From Candidatus Magasanikbacteria bacterium RIFOXYC2_FULL_42_28 (GTDB lineage Bacteria > Patescibacteria > ABY1 > Magasanikbacterales > GWA2-37-8), in NCBI GenBank assembly GCA_001784435.1, contig MFQZ01000002.1, positions 48,350 to 112,349 of the forward strand: a DNA stretch of 64,000 nt. The letters are read 5' to 3'. A program made the translations under genes and the position numbers. Numbering within the stretch: the first letter of the stretch is position 1; the number at the start of each line of letters is the position of its first letter. The notes under the pieces are model-generated. The model was given only the letters and a program-made list of their open reading frames with translations. It did not search any database and was not told the DNA's origin. Shown here in pieces: positions 34,499 through 43,144 of the stretch.

Positions 34499-35377
34499 AT
34501 GACCGAAGAAAAAACAACAACTAAAGAATTTAAAAGCGGATTTGTCACCCTTGTCGGCCGTTCCAACACCGGCAAATCCACTTTATTAAATTCTTTAATT
34601 GGGACCAAAGTCGCAGCGGTATCACACCGCCCCCAAACCACCCGCCATATTATTCATGGCGTGCTTAATTATCCCGAAGCCCAGGCCGTGTTTGTGGATA
34701 CCCCGGGAGTTTTACGCGACCACCACAACAACCTGTCCGGTAAATTAGAAGAAAAAGTAAAAGAAGCGATTGCCGACATTGACATCATTGTCTATGTGGT
34801 TGACCCGGTTAAAGCCATCGGCGCCGAAGAAAGATACATTCAATCAATTTTGCGCAAGTTGGATATTCCTAAAATTTTAGTAATTAACAAAAGCGATTTA
34901 CCGACAGAGGAAAAAGAATTTTTGGATGATTATAAAAATTTAGGTGAGGAATTTACGGCAGTGTTTGAATTGTCCGCTATCTTTAATCGTCATGTGGAAC
35001 CGTTACGTCAAAAGGTCTTGGAATTATTACCCGCCGGCGAGGCAATTTATCCACCTGACCAAATCACGAATATCAACCGCGAATTTTGGATAGCCGAAGT
35101 GGTACGTGAAAAAATATTTTTGGCTCTACGCCAAGAAGTGCCATATTCCACCCATGTGGAAACAACGGAAATTGAAGAAAAGCCGGAGATGTGGGTGATA
35201 AAATCCACAGTGTTTACCTCGGACTCACGTTACAAAAAAATGATTATCGGCGCTGGTGGCCGAGCGATCAAAGAAATCGGCATTGCCGCGCGCAAAGAAC
35301 TAGAAGGCGCGTTAAATAAAAAAGTGTTTTTGGAATTGGAAGTGGAGACGGATAGAAGGTGGGAGGAGAGGATTTGA
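34499..35377 (+). CDS. era: GTPase Era
   Basis: 292-residue essential GTPase that binds 16S rRNA 3' end during 30S assembly. G1 GRSNTGKSTLLNSLIG, G2 RPQTTRHI, G3 VDTPGVL, G4 NKSD, and a C-terminal type II KH domain with MIIGAGGRAIKEIGIAARKELE. Note G1 GRSNTGKS where most Era have GRPNVGKS. Own promoter; bidirectional terminator follows after a repeat. Confidence 0.95.
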   Translation: MTEEKTTTKEFKSGFVTLVGRSNTGKSTLLNSLIGTKVAAVSHRPQTTRHIIHGVLNYPEAQAVFVDTPGVLRDHHNNLSGKLEEKVKEAIADIDIIVYVVDPVKAIGAEERYIQSILRKLDIPKILVINKSDLPTEEKEFLDDYKNLGEEFTAVFELSAIFNRHVEPLRQKVLELLPAGEAIYPPDQITNINREFWIAEVVREKIFLALRQEVPYSTHVETTEIEEKPEMWVIKSTVFTSDSRYKKMIIGAGGRAIKEIGIAARKELEGALNKKVFLELEVETDRRWEERI

Positions 35378-35382
35378 GCGAA

Positions 35383-35468
35383 ATGTCAAATTTCCAATTT
35401 CCAATTTCAAATTTTAATATTTGAATTTTGGATTTGATTTGACATTGGAAATTTGAATTTTGTAATTA
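35383..35468. repeat. Family A inverted repeat
   Basis: ATGTCAAATTTCCAATTTCC at the left and TGACATTGGAAATTTGAA at the right, almost word for word as at 21301. Lies between era and its terminator. Confidence 0.7.
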
Positions 35469-35472
35469 AATA

Positions 35473-35502
35473 TAAAAACATCCGCGACAACGGATGTTTT
35501 AA
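35473..35502. terminator. Bidirectional terminator between era and ctpA
   Basis: Stem AAAACATCCG / CGGATGTTTT (35475-35500) with loop CGACAA. Serves converging genes. Confidence 0.85.
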
Positions 35503-35513
35503 AATATTTAAAA

Positions 35514-36749
35514 TTACTTCAGCAGCTCCATCGCCTTATTTAACATCACATCCTCGCCAATCTTTTCCTTATCATATTCTTCTATTACTTCCACTTCCGG
35601 CAATATCCCCTGTTCGTTAATATTTTTGCCTTTGGGCGTGTACCACTCAGCCACGGTTAATTTCAGGGCGGAATTGTCCGAAAACACTTCAAAATCCTGC
35701 ACCGAACCTTTACCATAAGTTTTCTCGCCCATAATAGTCGCCAAGCCATAATCTTGTAACGCGCCGGCGACAATTTCGGAAGCTGAAGCCGATCCGCCGT
35801 TCACGAGTACCACGGTTTTTAATCCGTTCAAACGATGCGCCCCTTCGGAATAATGAATATTTTCTCGGCCATCACTGAATTTTTCACTAACTACCGCGCC
35901 GTCCGCCACCCATTCGCTCGCCATTTCAATGGCCGCGTCCAAATACCCGCCCGGATTATTGCGCAAGTCCAAAATAACTTTTTTTAAGCCGTCTTTTTGA
36001 ATTTTTTTAATTGATTGATTAAGTTGCGAGGTGGTATCTTCGTCAAATTGCATCACGCGCAAATACGCGACATCATTCTTTTTCTCATAAAGTATCGCCG
36101 GAACATTTATAGTCGCACGGATAATTTTTATTTCCTCGGCTTTTTTAAAGCCATTGTGCGCAATCAAGAGCATCACCTCGGTACCGGCTTCACCACGAAT
36201 TTTCATCACGGCCGTAAATGTATCCATCCCATAGGTATCAACATTATCAATGCCTAAAATTTTATCACCGGCGCGCAGTCCCGCTAATTCAGCCGGCGAA
36301 CCGGGCAAAGGTGCCACTACCACGAGCTGCTCTTCTTTAACCCCGATTTCCGCCCCAATACCAGAAAATTCGCCGGTCAAACTTTTGGCAAATTCACCGG
36401 CCATTTGTGGAGGCATATATATTGAATAGGGATCGCCCAAGGATGCTACCATACCGGTGATGGCGCCATAAAACATATTGGTTTCATCAGCCGGCTGTTT
36501 GACATATTTTTGTTTTACTTTGTCCCAAACATTCCAAAATTCATTAAAATCAACACTATCGGACTTGTTTAAAGCGCGATTTAAATTTATAACTTTGGCA
36601 ATATCAATATTGCCGTCAGCGCTCACGGTCTGTTTTTTAATTAAGGCATTTTGACCAACTACATAACCAACACCAAAAATAATCAAGCCGATAATAATAG
36701 AAGCGAAAAATCCCACCCGATGTTTTTTTTGAGGTTCATCAATGCTCAT
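35514..36749 (-). CDS. C-terminal processing peptidase (S41, CtpA-like)
   Basis: 411 residues: N-terminal membrane helix (SIIIGLIIFGVGYVVG), a helical segment, a PDZ domain (GIGAEIGVKEEQLVVVAPLPG, PAELAGLRAGDKILGIDNVD) and the S41 protease domain with LRNNPGGYLDAAIEMA, catalytic serine in NGGSASASEIVAG and lysine in GEKTYGKGSVQ. Acts outside the membrane on C-termini of envelope proteins. Five bases downstream of murA, so one operon. Confidence 0.92.
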   Translation of the reverse strand: MSIDEPQKKHRVGFFASIIIGLIIFGVGYVVGQNALIKKQTVSADGNIDIAKVINLNRALNKSDSVDFNEFWNVWDKVKQKYVKQPADETNMFYGAITGMVASLGDPYSIYMPPQMAGEFAKSLTGEFSGIGAEIGVKEEQLVVVAPLPGSPAELAGLRAGDKILGIDNVDTYGMDTFTAVMKIRGEAGTEVMLLIAHNGFKKAEEIKIIRATINVPAILYEKKNDVAYLRVMQFDEDTTSQLNQSIKKIQKDGLKKVILDLRNNPGGYLDAAIEMASEWVADGAVVSEKFSDGRENIHYSEGAHRLNGLKTVVLVNGGSASASEIVAGALQDYGLATIMGEKTYGKGSVQDFEVFSDNSALKLTVAEWYTPKGKNINEQGILPEVEVIEEYDKEKIGEDVMLNKAMELLK

Positions 36750-36754
36750 AAAAA

Positions 36755-38053
36755 TTATTTTGCTATTTTTATGTCAGCGCCGACCGAATTCAACACCGCG
36801 TACAAATTTTCATAACCGCGGTCAATTTCATAAATATTGCGCAAAATTGATTGGCCCTTGGCGCCGAGCATACAAATCAAAACATTCACGGCCGGTCGGA
36901 GCGCCGGTGGAGCGATAATTTCATTCGGTCGGAATTCACTTGGCCCTTCCACCCAAATGCGATGCGGATCAAGCAAAGTAACATTAACGCCTAATTTTTG
37001 TAGTTCCAACACATACACCGCCCGATTTTCATAGGCCCAATCATGCACGAGCGTTCGCCCTTCGGCTCGCGCCAAAATCGGCACAAACAACGGCAAATTG
37101 TCAATATTTAATCCCGGAAACGGTCGGCCTTCAATTTTATCAGGCAACGCTATTAATTTGCTCGGAAAAATTTCAATATCTCCTAATTTAAAAAATCCAT
37201 TAGCGCTGGTCCGCTCATTTTTTATTTTAAATTTTTGCCCCATTACTTCTAGTTTACACAATTCCAGTTCCAGATATTCTAACGGACAATTTTTGATAGT
37301 TAAACGCGAGCCGGTAACAATCGCCGCTGACATTAAAGTCATGGACGCGATCGGGTCTGGCATAATGGCATATTCCACCGTGCTTTTAAGGGGCTTACTA
37401 CCATTAATATATAATGTAGTTGTGCCGACGCCGATAATATCTGCGCCCGCTGATTTTAAAAAACCACACAAATCCGCGACCATATAATTGGCCGAAGCCA
37501 TTTTGATAACTGTTTTGCCTTTGGCCGCTACCGCCGCCATAATGGCATTTTCGGTGGGTGTGTCACCAGATTCGTACATTATCACCTTACCGCCAACGAG
37601 CTTAGACGCGTCCACCTCGTAATATTCTGGTCGCGATTCAATTTTCAATCCTAATTTTTCCAGAGCAAAAATATGGGGCCGCACCGTGCGATTGCCTAAT
37701 TTACAACCGCCGGATTTTGGCAAATGGTATTTTTTCAATCGTCCGGCCAAAGCACCGAGCAAAAGCAAGGATGAACGCGTTTTGTTAACGGCATTTTTAT
37801 CTATTTTAGATAATTGAATTGGTCCGGACGCGTCCACAATTAATTGCCTACCACTACCGGAAAATTTCACGCCAATGCTTTTTAATAATTCTACGATCCG
37901 ATTTACTTCTTCAATTTGGGGCACATCGTTCAAAACAACTTTCCCTTTAACCAAAAGCGTGGCGCATAAAATCGCCACTGCTGAATTCTTAGCGGTTTGA
38001 GTTACCACTTCGCCTGATAATTTTTTCCCGCCATTAATAATCAAATAAGACAT
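36755..38053 (-). CDS. murA: UDP-N-acetylglucosamine 1-carboxyvinyltransferase MurA
   Basis: First committed step of peptidoglycan synthesis: adds enolpyruvate from PEP to UDP-GlcNAc. 432 residues from MSYLIINGGKKLSGEV. The catalytic cysteine loop is present as PKSGGCKLGNRTVRPH (fosfomycin-type Cys), with SGDTPTENAIMAA and the C-terminal IYEIDRGYENLYAVL. The usual GAKNA motif near the start reads QTAKNSAV. The frame extends to a TTG at 38071; the ATG is preferred. Confidence 0.92.
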   Translation of the reverse strand: MSYLIINGGKKLSGEVVTQTAKNSAVAILCATLLVKGKVVLNDVPQIEEVNRIVELLKSIGVKFSGSGRQLIVDASGPIQLSKIDKNAVNKTRSSLLLLGALAGRLKKYHLPKSGGCKLGNRTVRPHIFALEKLGLKIESRPEYYEVDASKLVGGKVIMYESGDTPTENAIMAAVAAKGKTVIKMASANYMVADLCGFLKSAGADIIGVGTTTLYINGSKPLKSTVEYAIMPDPIASMTLMSAAIVTGSRLTIKNCPLEYLELELCKLEVMGQKFKIKNERTSANGFFKLGDIEIFPSKLIALPDKIEGRPFPGLNIDNLPLFVPILARAEGRTLVHDWAYENRAVYVLELQKLGVNVTLLDPHRIWVEGPSEFRPNEIIAPPALRPAVNVLICMLGAKGQSILRNIYEIDRGYENLYAVLNSVGADIKIAK

Positions 38054-38113
38054 ATCTTTACTAATAATCAAATTTAGTATAATATATCACTAAATTGCCA
38101 ATAAGTCAAAAAC

Positions 38114-39457
38114 ATGGAATACCCCGGCAGTTGGTTTACAAAAATTTATCGACGGACATTTTTTGCCTTATTTTTGGTGTTATTTTTTGTGCTATCCCCG
38201 CTTATTATAATGTATGCCTTGGGTTATCGCTATGACGTCCAAAATGGACTCTTGCGCGAAACCTCGGCAATTAGCGTGGACATTGAGCCGGAAAACACCA
38301 CGACTTACTTGAACGAACTGGAAGTAGACAATGTGATGCCGGTACGTTTAAAAAATATCACTCCGGGCAAATACCATTTACGTTTGTCAGCATCCGGATA
38401 TTATAATTTTGACAAAGAAATTAACGCGCGCAGTAAACAAACGGTTTATATCAAAGAAATTTCTTTGCTCCAAAAAAATGAACCGACCAAAATTTCCTCC
38501 GAACAAGTGCTGGTAATGTCAATCTCTCCCAACGGCGCCTATTTGGTTTACGCTCGACCCGAAAACGATTCTTACCAAATATCTCTTTTAACAATAGCCG
38601 ACAATACCGTCCAAAAATTATCCGTGCCAATTTCGGGAACACCACAAATTTCCTGGTCGGAAAATAGCGCTTATTTTTTAATAAACGCCAAAGAAGCACC
38701 GTTTGAATCCCTTTGGGTATTGGCTACAAGCGACCCGCAAGCTCCTTGGCTCGTCCAACCAAAAAATGGCCCAATTGCCAAAGCCATCTGGCAGAACGGA
38801 TCAGAACCGGAAATTATTTTAGGAACGGAGACAGAAATTTTGAACGCCAGACCAATACAAAAAACTATCACCGTAATCGCGCGGAATAATTTTATTGATT
38901 GGTACGCGGAAAATCAAAAAATTTGGACAATTGAAAAACAGACAACGGATAATAAAATTTATTTAATTAAAGACGCGCTCGGTTTTTCGGAAAAATTTGC
39001 GGAAATTAAAATTGAATCCGGACAAAAAAGCGAAGAACTGAAAATTTTACAAACTAAAAATGACGTCGCGCTCCTCCAAAATAAACCCGGGCAAATATTA
39101 ATTGTTGCTAACGCCAAGCAATCAACTGTTAACGCTGATAATTTTATGGTATCGCCCTTTAATAATTGGTGGCTGTTTTGGACGCCATGGGAATTAACCA
39201 CTTACAGCGCCGGCGAAGAGCCATACTTGCAAACCCGTTCGGGCGAAGGCCTGCGCGCTGTCTGGCCGTTGGATAATTTCAATACTTTAGGTTTGGTTTG
39301 GGGCGGGCGGGTAGAAGCGCTTTTCCCCTACTATTCCGTCGGCCATAATTTACTAAATTCCGCTACTGACATAACCGCGGTTGACAGTCAAAATAAAATT
39401 TTATATTTTAGCGGAAAAATCAATGACGCCAGTGGCATTTGGAAATTAAAATATTAA
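38114..39457 (+). CDS. PEGA-domain membrane-anchored protein
   Basis: 447 residues: N-terminal membrane helix (FFALFLVLFFVLSPLIIMYAL), a PEGA domain (near 45-110: VDIEPENTTTYLNEL, PVRLKNITPGKYHLRLSASG, YYNFDKEI), then a long beta-rich region with blade-like repeats (VMSISPNGAYLVYARPE, ISWSENSAYFLINAKE) that may be a propeller. PEGA domains are extracytoplasmic beta-sandwiches of unsettled function. Divergent from murA; no operon partner apart from possible read-through to rnhA. Confidence 0.8.
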   Translation: MEYPGSWFTKIYRRTFFALFLVLFFVLSPLIIMYALGYRYDVQNGLLRETSAISVDIEPENTTTYLNELEVDNVMPVRLKNITPGKYHLRLSASGYYNFDKEINARSKQTVYIKEISLLQKNEPTKISSEQVLVMSISPNGAYLVYARPENDSYQISLLTIADNTVQKLSVPISGTPQISWSENSAYFLINAKEAPFESLWVLATSDPQAPWLVQPKNGPIAKAIWQNGSEPEIILGTETEILNARPIQKTITVIARNNFIDWYAENQKIWTIEKQTTDNKIYLIKDALGFSEKFAEIKIESGQKSEELKILQTKNDVALLQNKPGQILIVANAKQSTVNADNFMVSPFNNWWLFWTPWELTTYSAGEEPYLQTRSGEGLRAVWPLDNFNTLGLVWGGRVEALFPYYSVGHNLLNSATDITAVDSQNKILYFSGKINDASGIWKLKY

Positions 39458-39464
39458 AATACTG

Positions 39465-39548
39465 CTCACCACATAATCATCATTAAAAAACACGCTCTTG
39501 GCCGCTCGGCCATGCTTACGGTTTTTTAGTGATGATTATGTGGCTCGC
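39465..39548. repeat. Long inverted repeat between PEGA gene and rnhA
   Basis: CCACATAATCATCA (39469-39482) and TGATGATTATGTGG (39530-39543) are exact complements, continued inward by TTAAAAAAC / GTTTTTTAG and an inner hairpin GGCCG-CT-CGGCC. The whole forms one branched hairpin of about 75 bases. The inner GTTTTTTAG could act as a terminator tail, but the perfect outer stem is far longer than needed. Confidence 0.8.
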
Positions 39549-39565
39549 TTAAATAATTATCTATT

Positions 39566-39967
39566 ATGAAATTAATAATTTATACCGACGGTGGCGCGCG
39601 CGGTAATCCGGGGCCAGCGGCGGCTGGTGTCGTAATCAAAGATACGACTGGAAAAATTTTAGCCGCTTATGGCGAATACTTGGGCAAACAAACCAACAAT
39701 TTCGCCGAGTACTCGGCTTTAATTTCCGGATTAAAAAAAGCCGCCACGCTTGGCGCGATGGAAGTTGACTGTATTTTAGACAGCGAATTAATTGTTAAAC
39801 AAATGAAACGCGAATACAAAGTGAAAGAGCCAACTTTGCAAAAATTATTTATTCAAGCGTATAACGCGACCACGCTTTTTAAAAAAGTAACTTTCCGTCA
39901 TGTGCCACGCGCGCAAAATAAGGAGGCGGACAAAATGGTGAACGAGGCGTTGGATGGAAATATATAA
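39566..39967 (+). CDS. rnhA: Ribonuclease HI
   Basis: 133-residue enzyme that cuts the RNA strand of RNA-DNA hybrids. Active-site acids D8 (IIYTDGGARGNPG), E48 (NNFAEYSAL), D72 (CILDSELIVKQM) and D122 (NKEADKMV) all present. This compact form lacks the basic protrusion of the E. coli enzyme, as in many RNase HI-like (YpdQ/Rv2228c-type) proteins. Overlapped at its 3' side by a bidirectional terminator. Confidence 0.92.
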   Translation: MKLIIYTDGGARGNPGPAAAGVVIKDTTGKILAAYGEYLGKQTNNFAEYSALISGLKKAATLGAMEVDCILDSELIVKQMKREYKVKEPTLQKLFIQAYNATTLFKKVTFRHVPRAQNKEADKMVNEALDGNI

Positions 39968-39968
39968 A

Positions 39969-40000
39969 CTAAAAAACCGGCTCAATCGCCGGTTTTTTGT
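39969..40000. terminator. Bidirectional terminator overlapping the GNAT gene's stop
   Basis: Stem AAAAAACCGGC / GCCGGTTTTTT (39971-39998) with loop TCAATC. The minus-strand stop codon TGA at 39982-39984 is in the loop and the last codons (AAAACCGGCGAT) are one arm. Confidence 0.88.
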
Positions 40001-40761
40001 TGCTTCACGTCTTCTTTATTTTCCATAATCAACACCCAATTTTTGGGATCATTATCATCCGCCGCTCCCAAATTCTTAATATCTACCCCAACCCACTTTG
40101 GCTTCTGACTTAACCAAAATTTAATTGCTTCAATATTGTCCAACTCAATTTCATGCCACTGCGGTTTAGGGCTATCTGTTTTTATTTTTTTACGATCATT
40201 GTCGGCATCACTATGATCATCAATATTTCTAGACAATTCAAATAAATTATTTTTTTGCTCGTCCTGCGCCACCCCATTTAAAATAAAACCGCCATTAAAT
40301 TTACTAACTAATCCAATTGGATTTTTTGCTTCATTATCAACTGTAATAACCTGACAACCAAACTGCCGCGCCTTTTCCACACGCGCGTCAATTAAAATTT
40401 GTGCCAACCCTTTACCACGCCATTCCGGAGCGACATTAGTGGAATATAAGTGCGCCTCCGGCGCGTGGCCATCATACCAGGCCGCGACCGCCAAAACGCC
40501 ACCGGCAACTATCTTCCCACCGCGCCTAATCCCAAAAAAACTAGTACGACCTTCAGTCATTTTAATCTCGCGTAATGCCTTACGAGCCGAATCTTCAGCA
40601 ATAATATCGTTCAAGAGCGCGTTGCGGTCATTAAGTTTAAAATTTTTATATTCTAACAATTTTAACTCCTTTAACTCTTCTAAGCCACTCAATTCTACAG
40701 CTATGAATTTTTCTTCTTCTGCTCCACCCTCACGGCTACTAAAAATATCTTGCTTGGTCAT
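39982..40761 (-). CDS. GNAT-family N-acetyltransferase
   Basis: 259 residues. The GNAT core is at about 60-170: GIRRGGKIVAGGVLAVAAWY, then the acetyl-CoA loop STNVAPEWRGKGLAQILIDA (Q/RxxGxG/A) and CQVITVDNEAKN. The C-terminal 80 residues (NIDDHSDADNDRKKIKTDS onward) are charged and unassigned. Its start overlaps the ddl stop by four bases (ATGA), so it is coupled to ddl; a link to wall precursors is possible but unproven. Confidence 0.75.
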   Translation of the reverse strand: MTKQDIFSSREGGAEEEKFIAVELSGLEELKELKLLEYKNFKLNDRNALLNDIIAEDSARKALREIKMTEGRTSFFGIRRGGKIVAGGVLAVAAWYDGHAPEAHLYSTNVAPEWRGKGLAQILIDARVEKARQFGCQVITVDNEAKNPIGLVSKFNGGFILNGVAQDEQKNNLFELSRNIDDHSDADNDRKKIKTDSPKPQWHEIELDNIEAIKFWLSQKPKWVGVDIKNLGAADDNDPKNWVLIMENKEDVKQQKTGD

Positions 40762-41792
40762 ATCGCCGCTTTAATTATTACATCTAACATTTTCATAAAA
40801 TTAATCCCCGCCTTTCCGGCCGCTTCTGGAAATAACGAAGTTGGGGTCATGCCGGGAATGGTATTTGTTTCCAAAACATACAACTTACCATCATCCCCTA
40901 CCATAATATCGGTGCGCGACATGCCGGCACAGCCAAGCGCGATGTGGGCTTGCACTGCTAAGGTTTGAATTTGCTCATTAATATGTTCTTCAAAATTGGC
41001 TGGGCAAATATGCGTGGAACCACCTTTGGAATATTTGGATTTATAATCATAAAATTCTCCGGCATTGGCAATAATTTCGGTCGGTGGCAACGGAAATGGC
41101 GAACCGGATTGTTCCAACACCCCGCAAGTGGCTTCCCGGCCTTTGATAAATTTCTGGACCATAAGCCAAGGAAATTTTTTAATTGTTTTTAAAATTGCTT
41201 TGGCTAATTCCGGCTCGGTTTTTACAATACTCACCCCGACCGCCGAACCCTGATCAACCGGTTTTAACACGCACGGATAACCAATTTTATTTTTCACTTC
41301 CGCCAAAATTTTCGCTTTATCATTTTTCCAACCGGACTTTTTGAAATTAATAAATTCCGGAAAAGGCAGGCCATTGGCAAAATATATTTGGCTAGAAAAT
41401 ACTTTGTTCATCGCGAGTGCGCTCGCCAAAACACCCGAACCGGTATATTTTACTCCTAAACTTTCTAAAATTGATTGGATTTTGCCGTCTTCGCCATAGG
41501 TACCGTGCAATGCCAAAAACACAACATCAATTTTATCTTTGCCTAAATCATTGCTTTTTACCGGTACAAGCGCGGCTATTTTTTTGCCGGTAGATTTATG
41601 GCCGGGCGCGTTTAACTGTTTATAATAATTATTATCTAAAAAAAACTTTTTATCCTTGGACATTTCCAATGGTATTACATCGTACTTTTTTTTATCCAAA
41701 TTTTCGCAAATTGCTTTGCCGGTGATAAGAGAAATTGCCCGCTCGGCCGATGGCCCGCCATAGATTACTCCCACACGAATTTTTTTGCTCAT
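40758..41792 (-). CDS. ddl: D-alanine-D-alanine ligase
   Basis: 344-residue ATP-grasp enzyme that makes the D-Ala-D-Ala dipeptide of peptidoglycan. Start KIRVGVIYGGPSAERAISL, VFLALHGTYGEDGKIQSILE, YTGSGVLASALAMNK, PCVLKPVDQGSAVGVSIV and the metal-binding end VLETNTIPGMTPTSLFP. Complete. A palindrome like the one upstream of the GT4 gene lies 59 bases before the start. Confidence 0.95.
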   Translation of the reverse strand: MSKKIRVGVIYGGPSAERAISLITGKAICENLDKKKYDVIPLEMSKDKKFFLDNNYYKQLNAPGHKSTGKKIAALVPVKSNDLGKDKIDVVFLALHGTYGEDGKIQSILESLGVKYTGSGVLASALAMNKVFSSQIYFANGLPFPEFINFKKSGWKNDKAKILAEVKNKIGYPCVLKPVDQGSAVGVSIVKTEPELAKAILKTIKKFPWLMVQKFIKGREATCGVLEQSGSPFPLPPTEIIANAGEFYDYKSKYSKGGSTHICPANFEEHINEQIQTLAVQAHIALGCAGMSRTDIMVGDDGKLYVLETNTIPGMTPTSLFPEAAGKAGINFMKMLDVIIKAAI

Positions 41793-41850
41793 ATTTCTGA
41801 AATCTAAAATATAAATCTAATTGACATTTGAAACGAAATATATATTTAAA

Positions 41851-41880
41851 TATATATTCCCGTATATACTTGAATATATA
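41851..41880. repeat. 30-bp palindrome (family D), copy 2
   Basis: TATATATTCCCGTAT then ATACTTGAATATATA: the same dyad as at 26793 with two changed bases in the left half. Both copies are preceded by TTTAAATATATATTC and both lie upstream of minus-strand envelope genes. Confidence 0.7.
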
Positions 41881-41902
41881 CGCGCGTGTAATACGCAAAA
41901 TA

Positions 41903-43132
41903 TTACTGTATCAAATACCCGAGCGGATCCACCGGAATCCCATTTTTACGTACTTCAAAATGCAAATGCGGGCCGGTAACAAACGGCCCGGCACCGGCTG
42001 TGCCCGGGGTGCCTCCGGAATAACCAATAATATCGCCCCGCTCCACAAATTGATCAGCGCTAACGGCGATACTGCTCATATGTCCGTAAACCGTGGAAAT
42101 ATCCGTGGTGTGGATAAGTAAAACATAACTATAACACGACGCAAGCGTGCACCGTCTGGCCATACCGACATAGCCCGGGGCCGTTGCTTTAATCGGTGTG
42201 CCTTGGCTGGCGCGAATATCAACGGCGTTATGTTCGAACACGCGTCGATACGGATATTCCGGGTCGTGAAAATAGGCGGTGATATAACGGCTGGGCACCG
42301 GCCAAGATAATAATAATTCTCCGCCCGAACTTTGAATTTTGTCCTGCGCTTCTAATTTTTTTCGCACTTTGTCCTCAAAGGTTCGCACTTCGCTTTCTAC
42401 CAATTGATACTGTTGGCGTAAACTAACAAGCAAAGTTTGATATCTGGCCTCGGACGCTTTGGTCTGACCAAGTAAAGTAATTTTTAAACCCACGCGCTCG
42501 TTCAAATCTTTACGCTGATCTTCCAAATCAATTTTTAAATTTTCATAATTTTGACGTTTCGCGTCCACCTGAACTTTTTGATTTGTTAAATCCTCTTTGG
42601 CTAAACGCACATTTTTCACCGACCGTCCCAAATCAACATAAACATTTTCCAAATATTTGGCCTGATTATAAAAATCCGCGAAGCTGTCGTTCGTCAGCAT
42701 TATTTCCAAAAAATTCTTCTGATCGTTAGCGAGTAGCCCTTGAATAATTTGAGTAATAACCACCTTCTGTCGTTTTATCACCGCTTCTTTATCGGCAATA
42801 GACAAATCCAACGCCGTGATGGACAATTCCGCTTCTTTAATTTTTTCTTTGGTCAAATCAATGCTCGTTTCCACCTGAGCGACCTGCGCCTCAATGATAC
42901 TGACTTGATTTTTTAAAGACACCGCCTCCAACTGTTTTTGATTGATATTGCTTTTATATTTCGCGATGGTTTCTTCCAATTGTTTAATGGTGTCTTTGCG
43001 TTTGGTAATTTCCGTATTTAAAGCATTGATTTCATCTTGATTGCCACCGGCTTCTTGCGCCCGCGCCAAAATAGGCGTAAGCAAAATTAAACCGGTAAAA
43101 AAAATAATTAAAAGTGAAAAATATTTTTTCAT
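41903..43132 (-). CDS. M23 metallopeptidase with coiled coil (EnvC-like)
   Basis: 409 residues: signal peptide (KYFSLLIIFFTGLILLTPILA), two long coiled-coil helices (about 30-250, rich in K/E/Q/I heptads), then a LytM domain. Zinc ligands appear in FEHNAVDIRA (H-x3-D) and GPHLHFEVR (HxH); the fold markers GTPIKATAPGYVG and YGHMSSIAVS are present. So it is either an active endopeptidase cutting peptide cross-links or an amidase activator. Twelve bases downstream of gltX. Confidence 0.9.
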   Translation of the reverse strand: MKKYFSLLIIFFTGLILLTPILARAQEAGGNQDEINALNTEITKRKDTIKQLEETIAKYKSNINQKQLEAVSLKNQVSIIEAQVAQVETSIDLTKEKIKEAELSITALDLSIADKEAVIKRQKVVITQIIQGLLANDQKNFLEIMLTNDSFADFYNQAKYLENVYVDLGRSVKNVRLAKEDLTNQKVQVDAKRQNYENLKIDLEDQRKDLNERVGLKITLLGQTKASEARYQTLLVSLRQQYQLVESEVRTFEDKVRKKLEAQDKIQSSGGELLLSWPVPSRYITAYFHDPEYPYRRVFEHNAVDIRASQGTPIKATAPGYVGMARRCTLASCYSYVLLIHTTDISTVYGHMSSIAVSADQFVERGDIIGYSGGTPGTAGAGPFVTGPHLHFEVRKNGIPVDPLGYLIQ

Positions 43133-43144
43133 TTCTCTATTATA

